Notes: a model not told the origin generated them from the letters alone. A stretch of DNA of 64,000 bases from Hirschia sp. (GCA_002709235.1 PAQI01000011.1:102656-166655), one strand, 5' to 3'; positions 1-9,784 are shown, numbered from the stretch's first letter. Program-made: numbers and translations.

Positions 1-793
1 CGTCTGCATCCTGCATCTCTGCAACGATCGGCGACAGGATGGATGACACCATCGGTTTCCAGCGGTCCTCACTGGTGACCAGATCGGGATGCTGGGTGAT
101 GGCTGACATCGCCCCATGCATGAATGTCTTGACCATGCGCTCACCGAAACGTTCACCGCCGCCCTGATTGAGCAGTTCGGTATCGACCAGCGTGTTGAAA
201 CTCGGCAGCAGGGCACGCAGCAGCTTGTCTGCCTTGCCATCCATGCCCAGCATTTTGGGATCACTGCCGATCACGTCGAGTGCAGTATTGGCCAGCTCCA
301 GGCCAAAGCGACGCCAGCCGGTCGGTGGGTCCTGATTGGTCAGCCAGTCCTTGTGGAGCAAGGTCACGCGAGGGTCTGCTGTGGCATCCATGGCAATGCG
401 TGCGCGCAATGCAGGATCGAGTCGCGCCTCGATTTCGTGACTGTAAAAATGGTCCAGCAAGGCTTGCACCTGGGTGCGGCGTTCAGGCGTATCAGCAACA
501 TTCACAAAATCGAATGTATGCCCCCGCGCGACACTTGCCTCTGTAAACACCAGATCATAGGGAGCCCCCGGTTGCAGCCATTGCATGTCCAACCCGGAGG
601 CATAGATCATTGCAAGCTGTTCAAGTTCCTGCGGACGTCCCATTGGAAAGCGGGAATTATCAGCCTCGAAAATAGAGACGACGACCTCTATATCGCGCGA
701 CTGCGCGCGCTCCACAAACATGCGCCGTCCTGCAGCCCCCATCCGTATAAGACCGGAAACGGCAGTGACGAAAAGCGTTGGCGTGACCAACAT
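1..793 (-). CDS. Hypothetical protein, partial (3' end beyond window)
   Basis: An ATG at 793-791 opens a frame that stays open to the window edge (264 codons, no stop), so the C-terminus lies outside. GGAGG seven bases before the ATG is a strong ribosome site and decides the start. The protein begins MLVTPTLFVTAVSGLIRMG, a short hydrophobic stretch too weak to call a signal peptide; the rest looks soluble and has no motif I recognise. It starts 22 bp after the stop of the membrane-protein gene at 816-2207 on the same strand, so the two are probably co-transcribed and may work together. Function unknown. Confidence 0.75.
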   Translation of the reverse strand, partial: MLVTPTLFVTAVSGLIRMGAAGRRMFVERAQSRDIEVVVSIFEADNSRFPMGRPQELEQLAMIYASGLDMQWLQPGAPYDLVFTEASVARGHTFDFVNVADTPERRTQVQALLDHFYSHEIEARLDPALRARIAMDATADPRVTLLHKDWLTNQDPPTGWRRFGLELANTALDVIGSDPKMLGMDGKADKLLRALLPSFNTLVDTELLNQGGGERFGERMVKTFMHGAMSAITQHPDLVTSEDRWKPMVSSILSPIVAEMQDAD

Positions 794-815
794 GGCATCG
801 CCTCCTTAAATCTAC

Positions 816-2207
816 TCAGGACCGCAAGTGACGAATGCTGAGCGGTGCATCCGTTCCATTTCTGACATTACTCGCGGGAGCACCCAATTCGTCGGCAGAC
901 ACAAACGAGGAGGATGCAATAGGTGCAATGGATGCGACAGGTGCCGTAATGGGCGCGTCACCTGTCAGATCAGCTGATGCAGCACCCAATCGACGCCCGA
1001 CCGGGGCCGCGCCCGTATCCTTGCCGGATACGATCAGGAAGGCATCCGTCAACACATCCAGATCAGGCTCATCGCCCGGTGTCGCCAGACTGGGATTGGG
1101 TTGCTTCGGGCGGCGCAATTCACCCGGTGCGAGCGCAGGCCCACTGACCGCGGCACCTGCAGACTTCGCATTGCCTGTGAGCGCCTGCGAGCGGACAACC
1201 AACCCCGCCATGGACTTGAACAAGGTGAACCAGAAGGGAGATCCCAGACCAATCAGACCGGCCGTCGCGACCATGCCGATAAACCACTGAAACCCTTCCG
1301 GTGTGAACATTCGCGGAATGGCCTCGCTGACATACCAGTGCCCCGTACCTGGCATGGGAAACAAGGGAACAGGCGAAAATGCGGGCTCAACACTGCAACC
1401 CGGATTAGTGGGCACTGAACAATATGGGAAGAACTGGCGACCAACAGGAAAGCCAAGCTCACTCATGTCTCTCAACTGGGCTGCGACTTCTGCGACAAGC
1501 TGTTCACTGGCGACCTCTCCACCATCGGCCATCGCCTGTATGCTGGCCCGTCTTTGCTCGACCACTGAAGAAATCATGGCGGCGTCATTGTTGATGAGAT
1601 TCTGAATGCTCGTCACTGTGTCGTCATTCGTCGCCAGATGCTGGTAGAGCGTCAAAGCGTTGAAATTGCCCATCACAACGATCACCAGCGCAACCAGTGT
1701 CGTCAGGATCTTCGCACGCGCCCGGAAAAAGTCAGTCTGCCCAGACCCGAACCGGTCAAATTCATAAACAACCCGATTCAGCGTATGGCGAACTTCCTCT
1801 CGGGGCTTTCCTGCGAGTGACTGACCAAATGCCGTCCTCGGCAATTGCTCGACAAACTGCAATTTGGTGAGGTTCTGAAAGCGGCGGCTCAACAGGCCAA
1901 GCAATGGGATATTTGCCAGATGGCGATATTTGGACGTCGAGCCATATGAAGGACTACGCGTCATTTCCTTCGCAAAGGACTTGGCATATTTCGATGACGG
2001 GCCGGGAATTGGGCGGGTGACATCCGGCAGATTCGGATCGATTGGCGCAATCACATCGTCATGTAGCGCAGTGAGCATGTCCTGCAGGCCGCGTCCGCGT
2101 AGTCCGAAAACCTTGTGAATGGCTTCGACACACACCGACACGACGGTCGACATCACAGCCATTACACCGGCAAAGGCAAAGAGTGCCAACACCCAATTCA
2201 TCGCCAA
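816..2207 (-). CDS. Uncharacterised membrane protein with three TM helices
   Basis: 463 residues. Hydrophobic helices lie at about 4-27, 167-187 and 308-336. The stretch around the second helix (DRFGSGQTDFFRARAK, then a helix ending near NFNALTLYQHL) and the motif GSPFWF in the third helix resemble a broad family of unnamed bacterial membrane proteins in which a helix ending in an Asn is followed, much later, by a G-x-PFWF helix. The loop between helices two and three has two Cys (263 and 271), a possible disulfide if periplasmic. The C-terminal 110 residues are Ala/Pro/Gly rich and probably disordered. It leads a two-gene unit with the hypothetical gene downstream (ends before 793). No function can be given. 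Confidence 0.75.
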   Translation of the reverse strand: MAMNWVLALFAFAGVMAVMSTVVSVCVEAIHKVFGLRGRGLQDMLTALHDDVIAPIDPNLPDVTRPIPGPSSKYAKSFAKEMTRSPSYGSTSKYRHLANIPLLGLLSRRFQNLTKLQFVEQLPRTAFGQSLAGKPREEVRHTLNRVVYEFDRFGSGQTDFFRARAKILTTLVALVIVVMGNFNALTLYQHLATNDDTVTSIQNLINNDAAMISSVVEQRRASIQAMADGGEVASEQLVAEVAAQLRDMSELGFPVGRQFFPYCSVPTNPGCSVEPAFSPVPLFPMPGTGHWYVSEAIPRMFTPEGFQWFIGMVATAGLIGLGSPFWFTLFKSMAGLVVRSQALTGNAKSAGAAVSGPALAPGELRRPKQPNPSLATPGDEPDLDVLTDAFLIVSGKDTGAAPVGRRLGAASADLTGDAPITAPVASIAPIASSSFVSADELGAPASNVRNGTDAPLSIRHLRS

Positions 2208-2351
2208 TCCCCTTCGCGATCATCCTCCCATGCCCCATGGAAGGTTATTCACACTCTGGACCCGCCTCAAGCAAAAAGACAGCCCGCATGAATTTATAAT
2301 AACTAAGAGATTGTAAGAATAGGAATTTGTTTTTCTTGTCCGACAGCGAAT

Positions 2352-5300
2352 CTACTCTACTGAACCAACATCTTCTGGCACAGCATCTTGCAAATTGTCA
2401 TCGAATTCAGGCGGCGGACGACTTGGGTTTTCCATGATGCGACGCAAAAATCCGGGCGTTACAGCAGATAAGGGATTGATCGCTACCCGTGCACGTTCAA
2501 GGTTTCCACTGACCGAATACACAACGGCAAAGACACCCTCACCCTGACGCGACACGAAAAGATCGCCAATAATCGGAATGCCACCCAGAGCCGAGTTTAC
2601 ACCGAAACTGGGAACGACGACGCCGTCCAGTCCCAACTCTCCTGAGGACAGCCCCATCCAGCCGCGCAGTGTCAGCCCGAGAGCCGGACCCGAAGCCCGG
2701 GCGCCGAGAAAATCAACACGGCCTTCCCTGAATCGCAATGGCGCGTTGATCTCGGAAAACAACACGCCCTCCCCGGACAACACATCCGTAAGCCCCTGCA
2801 AGCTGGCCAGCGAAAAGACCTGTGCCAACAAAGGTGCGTTTTTCAGCCGTACATCATTCAGCCGGAGTTCTGCAGATCCGACATCCTTTCCGAAACGTCC
2901 GGTAAGATTCATGATCCCGCCAAGCAGATAATCCGTCTTGGTCAACACACGTATGACCCAGCCCGCATCATCAGCACGAAGTGACACGACCCTCTGATCT
3001 TCATCGGTTTCCATGGTCGCTTCCAGGCCTTTACTGTCCGTAATCGACCCCGCAACCAACGCCTTGATAACCTCTCCCTGTTCGGCTTCCAGCACGATCT
3101 GGGCGTTCTTCAGTGACGCATCTTCCCGCAGGATGAGATCATCCACCGCAATACTGACACCGGCATCCGGCCCCGATGCTGGTCGGCCCGATGCGCTCGC
3201 CGATGCACCAAAATCCAGAAGGCCGTCAATCCAGCCCGACGCATTCAACAATGGGCCGGAGACATCGACTGTATAGCGTCCCTGCGTATCCTTCAGTAGC
3301 GAACCGCGCAGATCCATACGATCACGCGAATAGATACGCTCGATCGTCGCCCTTTCCAGCCCGTTATCAGGCCGCATGAAGACTTCACCTGTGAGTTCCA
3401 AACCATCCGATTTGATATCCCCGGACGTCGTTGTGCGACCATCAGCATCGCGGGCGTAGCGTAATACGCCGGAGGCAGGCTCATTGACCCGCTTGATCCA
3501 ACCCACTTCTGAAAGATCGATAGCTGCACGTGTCAGGTCCAGCCTTGCATCAATTGCCTCAAAGTCCCGGCCTTGTCCCTGTGCCGACAACTGGACCTCG
3601 ATCTCACCTGCAAGAATATTGCGGGCAGCCAGGTTGAACGCATTGAGAAAATCCGGAGACACAACTGCCGTCGCCTCAAGGCGCGAGTGACCATCTTCGC
3701 CCTCGACCTTGGAAAAGGTTTCGACCCAGCTGAATTCAGTCGGTGCCGGCCCGAACCGCCCCTGCCCCCGCAGGATCAGGCCGTCATTATCAACTTCAAC
3801 ATCCACATCGCTGTCGATCAGGCCAAACCCGCCCGCCAGGCCAGGAACGCTGGCATCGATGAAGCCGCCCTCGACCTCGAATCCGATATCGGTGTCTTCG
3901 ATCACGGACTGCATGGGCCAGGTAATGGTCGCATCCATTCCACCAAACCCCTTGAGCGGATCAATCTCGATGCCAGCTTCGGATGCTGTCTTCAGGCTGG
4001 AATTTTCCAGAATCGTCATCAGGGATTTGAGATCGCCGCGCCCCGTTGTCTTCAGGACGGCAGTTTCGCCTTCCGGGTGGAATCTGGGAAGGTCGATAGA
4101 CCCATCATCCATGATCCAGCCACCAAGCTCTCCCTTCTTGACGTCAATGGTCATGGAATTTCCGCGTAATGTGCCCACACCACTGGCACCGGAAACAGGC
4201 GGAACGTCATCCAGAAACGAGACCTTTGCCCCCTCGACTTCAAACACGAGTTCGAGCGAATCATTGTTCAAATAGCCACGCTCATAGACTTCCGGACGCA
4301 GATCCATCTTGAAATCGAGCCGCGTTGCCGTGCCCTCCAGCACATGATCATCAACCCAGCCGCGAGACATCGCCCCCAGATTCACCGGCCAGAAGTCCAG
4401 CACTTCGCGTTTTGATACGCGGCCCTCGGCTTGCGCATTCAAGCGCGCTGCGAATTTGAGGCGGGGTTCAGGCGGCGGTGTTTCTTCTGTGCCAGCCTGA
4501 TCCTTCGCGCCTGCGGGCTTGGCTTCATCGGCTGGGATTGGACGCTCTTCCAGCCACATCCGTCCATTTGCCGTCCCATTCAATGTACCGATGCGTGCAA
4601 TGGCTCGCTGTATATCGACCGCTTTTTCCTGCGGGAAGAACACACCGCCCACATCAACCGCTTCAATGTTCCATTCGCGCTCGAATACAGGCGTGACATC
4701 AAGATTGATATCGGTGCCGCTCAGAAAGAACGGGGCGCCTGCATCTTCAGTGTTTTCGGCATTCTCTCCAATATAAGAGCCAAGCTCTGCCCAACCCTTG
4801 TATTCGCCGGAAAGACGATCGGTTTCCAGATGCAGACTGGTCAGATCGAGCTTTCGGCTCGTTACGTCATACAGCAGCTCAAACCCGATCGCAGCGATAT
4901 CGTAACGCTGCTCATCTCTGGTAAACACGCCATTCTCGCTGGCCGCAGAAAACTGCAAACGGCGTAGCCCATCCACTTCGCTGGCTTCACCGCCGAAGAC
5001 GATGTCGGACCCGCCCTCATATCTGAATGGCAGATCACGGGCAGTCAGTAATGACGCAATACGCTCTGGGTCTGCCCCGACAATTCCAACTTCAAAGGAA
5101 AATTCTTCGACCCCTGGGTCAGTGTAAAAGGTCAGCTGAATGGCTTCAGGCGCATCTTCTCCTTCAAGGTCAGCAGACACATCGATCATGATGCCGTCGG
5201 TGCTGGCCAGCCATTGACCCAATGTATCACGCGCGCCCCATCTCAGACCGGCAACAGCGTCATGGATCTCGATATCAAACCCGGAAAACTCGACCCGTTC

Positions 5301-5819
5301 GAATGTGTTGACACCTATTGCCTCTCTGAGCGGGGGCAACAGGTCCCTCCAGGCCGCAAGATCAAGTGTCCCCTTCTCCTCGATCCGGATCTGGTCAAGC
5401 GGCGCTTCCTGTCCGTAACTCCAGACGCCATCAGAATTTCGATAGATATTGGTGCTGCCATCTTCGAGCCGAATCGATTTGACGCGTGCCTTGCCCTTGA
5501 ACAGGGAGACGGCGTCAAAAGCGACCGCACCCCGGGCCGCTTCGACCTGAATCTCGCCGTCTTCATCATATGCGGTTATACCGCGCAGAGTCGCTTCGGC
5601 CCGACGCCGGTCACGGGACCATTCCAGAGCCAGCCCATCAAGCGTGACTTTCCGACCGCCGCGCGCATCGGCAAGCGCCATTTCCACCTGGGGACGCAGG
5701 AAATCAAGGTCCAGCGGCCCTTCGGACAGTCGCCAGGCAAGCGCACCCGCGGATACGATTACCAGCAGTCCAATGACCGCGCACACTTCCAGCAGGAATT
5801 TGCCGAGGGAAAACTTCAT
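2352..5819 (-). CDS. AsmA-like / DUF3971 (YhdP-type) envelope protein
   Basis: 1155 residues with one N-terminal membrane anchor (about residues 9-30) followed by a very long beta-rich region rich in short repeats of alternating hydrophobic residues, typical of the AsmA-like clan (AsmA, YhdP, TamB), now regarded as bridge-like proteins that move phospholipid between inner and outer membrane. The C-terminal part contains the usual AsmA-C features (SLQGLTDVLSGEGVLFSEI; a Gly-rich LGGIPIIGDLF segment near the end), and the tail is Pro/Asp rich. Family assignment rests on length, architecture and these motifs; the substrate is inferred. It is divergent from bcp, with 109 bp between the starts that must hold both promoters. 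Confidence 0.85.
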   Translation of the reverse strand: MKFSLGKFLLEVCAVIGLLVIVSAGALAWRLSEGPLDLDFLRPQVEMALADARGGRKVTLDGLALEWSRDRRRAEATLRGITAYDEDGEIQVEAARGAVAFDAVSLFKGKARVKSIRLEDGSTNIYRNSDGVWSYGQEAPLDQIRIEEKGTLDLAAWRDLLPPLREAIGVNTFERVEFSGFDIEIHDAVAGLRWGARDTLGQWLASTDGIMIDVSADLEGEDAPEAIQLTFYTDPGVEEFSFEVGIVGADPERIASLLTARDLPFRYEGGSDIVFGGEASEVDGLRRLQFSAASENGVFTRDEQRYDIAAIGFELLYDVTSRKLDLTSLHLETDRLSGEYKGWAELGSYIGENAENTEDAGAPFFLSGTDINLDVTPVFEREWNIEAVDVGGVFFPQEKAVDIQRAIARIGTLNGTANGRMWLEERPIPADEAKPAGAKDQAGTEETPPPEPRLKFAARLNAQAEGRVSKREVLDFWPVNLGAMSRGWVDDHVLEGTATRLDFKMDLRPEVYERGYLNNDSLELVFEVEGAKVSFLDDVPPVSGASGVGTLRGNSMTIDVKKGELGGWIMDDGSIDLPRFHPEGETAVLKTTGRGDLKSLMTILENSSLKTASEAGIEIDPLKGFGGMDATITWPMQSVIEDTDIGFEVEGGFIDASVPGLAGGFGLIDSDVDVEVDNDGLILRGQGRFGPAPTEFSWVETFSKVEGEDGHSRLEATAVVSPDFLNAFNLAARNILAGEIEVQLSAQGQGRDFEAIDARLDLTRAAIDLSEVGWIKRVNEPASGVLRYARDADGRTTTSGDIKSDGLELTGEVFMRPDNGLERATIERIYSRDRMDLRGSLLKDTQGRYTVDVSGPLLNASGWIDGLLDFGASASASGRPASGPDAGVSIAVDDLILREDASLKNAQIVLEAEQGEVIKALVAGSITDSKGLEATMETDEDQRVVSLRADDAGWVIRVLTKTDYLLGGIMNLTGRFGKDVGSAELRLNDVRLKNAPLLAQVFSLASLQGLTDVLSGEGVLFSEINAPLRFREGRVDFLGARASGPALGLTLRGWMGLSSGELGLDGVVVPSFGVNSALGGIPIIGDLFVSRQGEGVFAVVYSVSGNLERARVAINPLSAVTPGFLRRIMENPSRPPPEFDDNLQDAVPEDVGSVE

Positions 5820-5928
5820 CCAGTCCGGCCCGTCCGTTTTAAAGTCGACTCTACATGAGCAGGCGTTTCAACTTGATCGCCTGCCGTGACGCACTAGTAC
5901 ATAAGCATGATTAATAAATGAGGCGAAC

Positions 5929-6405
5929 ATGAGTGATGTGATTTCTGCAGGACAGTCCGCTCCTGATTTTTCCATGCCAGCGAATGACGACAAAACGATC
6001 AGTCTTTCTGATTATGAAGGCAGATATTTGGTTTTGTATTTCTATCCCAAGGATTCCACACCCGGCTGCACGACGGAAGCCCGCGAGTTCACGGCGTTCA
6101 AGGCCGATTTTGCGGCACTGAATGCAGAAATCGTCGGCGTCTCGCGCGACAGTGTCCGCAAACACGAGAATTTCATCTCCAATCAGGAACTCGGCATCAC
6201 GCTGGGATCTGACGAGGACGGCAAGGTGTGCGAAGATTATGGGGTCTGGGTCGAAAAGAAGAATTATGGACGCACTTATATGGGCATCGCCAGGTCAACA
6301 TTCCTGATAGGCCCCGATGGAACCGTGCTCGAAATCTGGCGAAATGTCCGGGTAAAAGGTCATGTAGAGGCCGTCCTGAAATCCTTACAGGCGCACTCCA
6401 GCTGA
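5929..6405 (+). CDS. bcp: Thioredoxin-dependent peroxiredoxin, BCP/PrxQ type
   Basis: 158 residues, the usual BCP length. The peroxidatic motif is PKDSTPGCTTE with Cys47 as the attacking cysteine and Thr44 three residues before it. The resolving Cys found five residues later in E. coli BCP is absent here (CTTEAR), so it is a 1-Cys or atypical 2-Cys form; another Cys sits near 102 in KVCEDYGVW, a place where many BCPs also carry one. It would reduce hydroperoxides in the cytoplasm with electrons from thioredoxin. Start: ATG with GAGG seven bases upstream. Neighbours are the AsmA gene (divergent) and the M23-bactofilin pair 215 bp downstream. Confidence 0.95.
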   Translation: MSDVISAGQSAPDFSMPANDDKTISLSDYEGRYLVLYFYPKDSTPGCTTEAREFTAFKADFAALNAEIVGVSRDSVRKHENFISNQELGITLGSDEDGKVCEDYGVWVEKKNYGRTYMGIARSTFLIGPDGTVLEIWRNVRVKGHVEAVLKSLQAHSS

Positions 6406-6620
6406 TATATGACCATTTCTTAACAGGACAGCCGCAATTTTTGACGCGAATTTAGTCATCGATTAATATCCCAGGACGAGAATGCAGGAGAATGTCTCCT
6501 TTTGGGGTGTGCGATGATGGAATTTTGCGTTAAGCAGTGTTCTAGAAGTCACACCGACATGGCGGGGAGTCGGTTCTGGTTAGTTGTGTTCTTATAGTAG
6601 CGGTCGGGCGATCAATATAA

Positions 6621-7856
6621 ATGGCGTACGAACTGAAGACTCGAGCGAAAACGCTCTTCGAAAAAGTATTCCCAGAACGACAGATTTATCACCGAAGCGG
6701 CGGCTCAGTCCGATATGTATCGGTATCTCCCTTCCAGCAGGCCATGTTCGCAACAGGTGCGACGCTGCTTGCAGGCTGGGGAGCATATGCGACCGCCAAT
6801 GTCGTTCTTCGTGGCCCGACCATGAACCTCCAGTCAGACGCGGCCGAGCGCAAGATCGCCCGTCTGGAACGCTGGCTGCAGATGTCTCGCGCCAAGGAAG
6901 CTGCCGCCCTCTCCCTTCTGGAAGAAAAATCCCGCGCCTTCACCGAGGCCACCAATGAATTCGAACGCCGCCACGCGACCCTGAAATCACTGTTGAACGC
7001 CCTCAAGGGTGATGAAGCCGTCGAACAGCACGCCCTGCACGGAAATGGCGGCATTGTTCTCGCCAGTTCCACCATCGAGGAAGCCGATGCGCGCCAGAGC
7101 CGCGCCACCTCCCCGATTACCGGCCGAATGGAAGTCGCCGGCTTCCGCGCCCAAATTGATCAGCTGCGCGATGAGCAAAACGCATTTCTGGATGAAGCAG
7201 AAGATCGTGCCGTCGAGCGTGCCGAACGCCTGCGTGGCGTACTCAGCCTGACAGGCGTGTCCATGGGACGCGTCATGGATCAGGCAACCGCGACACAATT
7301 GGGTGGCCCTCTCATTGAAATCGGTACCGATGGTGCGCATTCCAATGCCATTGACGACGATAGCGGTGAATTCTCCACGCGCGTGCGTGAAGTTGCTGCC
7401 CGCCTGGATGAAGCTCGCCTGTTTGAAGAACTGATCCACGCTTTGCCACTGGGTGCCCCCGTTGGCGTGGAATATCGTGAAACTTCCGGCTATGGGAAAC
7501 GTCGTGACCCATTTACAGGACGGTTGGCATGGCACTCCGGCATGGACATGGGTGCGTTCCGTAATGCTCCCGTTGTTGCCTCGGCACCGGGCAAGGTCGT
7601 TTTCGCCGGGCGCAAGTCAGGCTATGGCCGCGCTGTCGAAGTCGATCACGGCTTCGGTTTCATAACTCGTTACGGACACCTTGCCAGCATCTCTGTAAAA
7701 AAAGGGGATATTGTCACATTGGGTGAAAAGGTTGGTGGTATGGGTACAACTGGTCGGTCGACTGGTGTGCACTTGCACTATGAGGTACACTTCCGCGGCA
7801 AGACATATGATCCCCAGAAGTTTTTGAGAGCCGGTAGACATGTTTACGAAGGGTAA
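6621..7856 (+). CDS. M23-family (LytM-type) peptidoglycan endopeptidase
   Basis: 411 residues: cytoplasmic N-terminus of about 38 residues, one TM helix (about 39-62), coiled-coil segments at roughly 72-128 and 173-210, then a LytM domain (about 290-405). The zinc and catalytic residues are all present: H305 and D309 in HSGMD, H353 in YGHL, and H384/H386 in VHLHYEV, so the enzyme should be active. Such enzymes cut peptide cross-links in the periplasm. The gene overlaps the start of the bactofilin gene by 17 bp; M23 peptidase-bactofilin pairs are known to control cell shape or stalk/bud growth in Helicobacter and in Hyphomonas-type bacteria. The Hyphomonas LmdC-BacA pair is the closest match by architecture. 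Confidence 0.93.
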   Translation: MAYELKTRAKTLFEKVFPERQIYHRSGGSVRYVSVSPFQQAMFATGATLLAGWGAYATANVVLRGPTMNLQSDAAERKIARLERWLQMSRAKEAAALSLLEEKSRAFTEATNEFERRHATLKSLLNALKGDEAVEQHALHGNGGIVLASSTIEEADARQSRATSPITGRMEVAGFRAQIDQLRDEQNAFLDEAEDRAVERAERLRGVLSLTGVSMGRVMDQATATQLGGPLIEIGTDGAHSNAIDDDSGEFSTRVREVAARLDEARLFEELIHALPLGAPVGVEYRETSGYGKRRDPFTGRLAWHSGMDMGAFRNAPVVASAPGKVVFAGRKSGYGRAVEVDHGFGFITRYGHLASISVKKGDIVTLGEKVGGMGTTGRSTGVHLHYEVHFRGKTYDPQKFLRAGRHVYEG

Positions 7857-8325
7857 GACACCTGACAATACGACGCCTCAGCGTCCGGGCGGACAGCAAC
7901 CGCCTGTCACTCCGAATCTCGATGCTTCCAAACGTCCACCAGCTGCTAACCGAGCAGGTCCGTCCCTGATCAGCGCTGACGTCACCATGAAGGGTGAGAT
8001 CACCTCTCAGGGCGAAATTCAGGTTGATGGATCAATCGAAGGCAATCTTCGTGCGGCTGCTTTGACCATCGGAACAACTGGTGCCGTCAAAGGTGAAGTC
8101 TGCGCGGATACCGTGATCATTCGCGGCTCAGTGACAGGCTCTGTACGCGGCAAGAAGGTTCAGCTTTGCACAGGTGCCAAGGTTGATGGTGACATCACCC
8201 ATGCCTCCCTCTCCATTGAACCAAATGCAATTTTTGAAGGACAGGTCCGCCACTCGCAGGACCCTCTTTCCAGCGCGCCAACATCAAGCACATCGCCCAC
8301 GACACCGCGTCCGATGGGCTCCTGA
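7840..8325 (+). CDS. Bactofilin (polymer-forming cytoskeletal protein)
   Basis: 161 residues: a Pro-rich disordered N-terminal tail (to about 42), a DUF583/bactofilin beta-helix core (about 44-138) with the usual short-turn repeats (GEITSQGEIQVDGSIEGNL and GAVKGEV, SVTGSVRG, AKVDGDI), and a Ser/Thr/Pro-rich tail. Bactofilins polymerise without nucleotide and recruit cell-wall enzymes to chosen sites at the inner membrane. The ATG lies inside the last codons of the M23 peptidase gene in another frame, so translation is coupled and the pair almost surely works together. A strong intrinsic terminator follows 28 bp after the stop. Confidence 0.95.
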   Translation: MFTKGKTPDNTTPQRPGGQQPPVTPNLDASKRPPAANRAGPSLISADVTMKGEITSQGEIQVDGSIEGNLRAAALTIGTTGAVKGEVCADTVIIRGSVTGSVRGKKVQLCTGAKVDGDITHASLSIEPNAIFEGQVRHSQDPLSSAPTSSTSPTTPRPMGS

Positions 8326-8353
8326 TCTTCAAGACATCTTACAGATGAACAAA

Positions 8354-8382
8354 GCCGACCTCGCAAGAGGTCGGCTTTTTTG
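8354..8382 (+). terminator. Rho-independent terminator of the M23-bactofilin unit
   Basis: A perfect nine-base-pair stem (GCCGACCTC / GAGGTCGGC) with a GCAA tetraloop, followed by six T. It ends the + strand unit 28 bp after the bactofilin stop; the next gene (lysozyme-like) is convergent. Confidence 0.95.
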
Positions 8383-8413
8383 ATGACACAACGTAATCAG
8401 CGATCCCAGAATA

Positions 8414-9784
8414 TCACGCGATTTCCGAATCATCCCCGCGAACAAAGAAATAATAAACACCGATCAATCCGAGGATCAGCCCAAGCAGGAACAGCATCGG
8501 GCCAAAGGTCACCTGTTGGCGCGAGACAACCTCTGCCGCCTGGGACTTCAGGAAAAAATCGACCAGCCCCCAGACCATCAAGCCTACGGCACCCGCCATC
8601 AACATTCCCCACAAACCCCGATTGCCCGATGAAGCACTGTCATGCTGGTCGCGATATTCCAGCGCAGTGTTGTCTGTCACCGGAAGGGAAATGATTTCAG
8701 TATCATCAATAAATCCAGACCCGCGTGGCTCGATTTCAGTGGCGGCTTCTTCAGATCGCGTGAAAACTTCGCTTTGATCGGCCAGATCGACAGACAAATC
8801 GAACGCATCATGAATTTCGGCGGTAGCCGTTTTTTTCTTGCTCAAGGGCTGTTCGAAAGCCGTTTCGGACTCTGCTGACATATCCACCCGGTCAGTTACG
8901 CTTGGCTCTTTGGCGATTACAGCGCGAACAGCTTCCAGCATCTGCTCATCAGGGTCCGCGTCACTGTCAGGCTCGGGAGCGATCGGCATTGCCACAACCG
9001 GCTCAGGCGTGCCTATCACAGCTTCTTCACGTTCCAGAACCCGGCTGATGCGCTCCTTTAGCTCGGCAACAGCCTGCTCCGGCGTCTTGTGCTCTGGCGA
9101 AGAACGGTCTTCATCTTCGTCATCATCGACCGTTTCAGCAGGTCGCGTAACGACTGAAAACCGTGGGCTGTCAGCAAGTGCCTCAACTGCACTGGTAACA
9201 TTTTCCACCTCTGCCTCAATCTCGGGTGCCAGCTTTTGCGGCACATGCTCAAGTTCGAGATCTCCGGATTGGTGCCATTGCGGGTCAAACTCTGGCGATA
9301 TCAGCGGAGTCGGGCAAAGGGCTCTGCCCTCAGGGTGTTCCAGAAACAATGCTTTTTCAGCCGCGCGGCGGCGCACAAGCGCATCCACAATCATCAGTTG
9401 ACCATTGATGCGCGCCTTGCGCCAGGCCTCCATACCCATGGCAGCGGCAATATGTTCGCCACGATTGAGCATGCGCAGGACATCGCTCTGGCGAAACTGG
9501 CCAGGAGAGATATTGTACACGAATGAGACAAGCGAATTGTATTGATTGGCATTCAGCGGGCTTAGCAGACAATCCTCGATTTCAGCCTCGATCCGACGAA
9601 TATCATAGATCAAGAGCAGTTCCGCATCGTCACGGCTGATTCTCACGCCTTCACGCGCTGTACGGACATGTCCATGGCCGATCGTCCAACGGCCATCCGG
9701 CAACCGCGTAGAGCGCGCACGGAAGCCCTCAAAGCTCTTGATCAACTCAAGACCAGCCCGGGTGGTGCGTAGCGGTAAAGTCAT
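8414..9784 (-). CDS. GH24 lysozyme-like protein with C-terminal membrane helices
   Basis: 456 residues from the ATG at 9784 (GAGG about twelve bases upstream; a TTG twelve bases earlier is in frame but has no spaced ribosome site). Residues 5-150 form a phage-type lysozyme (GH24) domain: catalytic Glu19 in KSFEGFR, the WTIGHGH loop, and NQYNSLVSFVYNI. A long acidic, low-complexity linker follows, then two TM helices near the C-terminus. There is no N-terminal signal peptide, so how the muramidase domain reaches the periplasm is unclear; the C-terminal hairpin would leave it in the cytoplasm unless the protein is exported in another way. Lies 85 bp after the methyltransferase gene on the same strand. 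Confidence 0.85.
   Translation of the reverse strand: MTLPLRTTRAGLELIKSFEGFRARSTRLPDGRWTIGHGHVRTAREGVRISRDDAELLLIYDIRRIEAEIEDCLLSPLNANQYNSLVSFVYNISPGQFRQSDVLRMLNRGEHIAAAMGMEAWRKARINGQLMIVDALVRRRAAEKALFLEHPEGRALCPTPLISPEFDPQWHQSGDLELEHVPQKLAPEIEAEVENVTSAVEALADSPRFSVVTRPAETVDDDEDEDRSSPEHKTPEQAVAELKERISRVLEREEAVIGTPEPVVAMPIAPEPDSDADPDEQMLEAVRAVIAKEPSVTDRVDMSAESETAFEQPLSKKKTATAEIHDAFDLSVDLADQSEVFTRSEEAATEIEPRGSGFIDDTEIISLPVTDNTALEYRDQHDSASSGNRGLWGMLMAGAVGLMVWGLVDFFLKSQAAEVVSRQQVTFGPMLFLLGLILGLIGVYYFFVRGDDSEIA

Noticed and set aside
116..841. Open frame of 241 codons on the + strand at the left edge
   Set aside because: The minus strand has an open frame with a strong ribosome site through the same DNA and a tight junction with the gene upstream.
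2245..2253. TTATTCACA, a perfect DnaA-box 9-mer upstream of the membrane-protein gene at 816-2207
   Set aside because: About two such 9-mers are expected by chance in a window this size, and it stands alone with no origin-like features.
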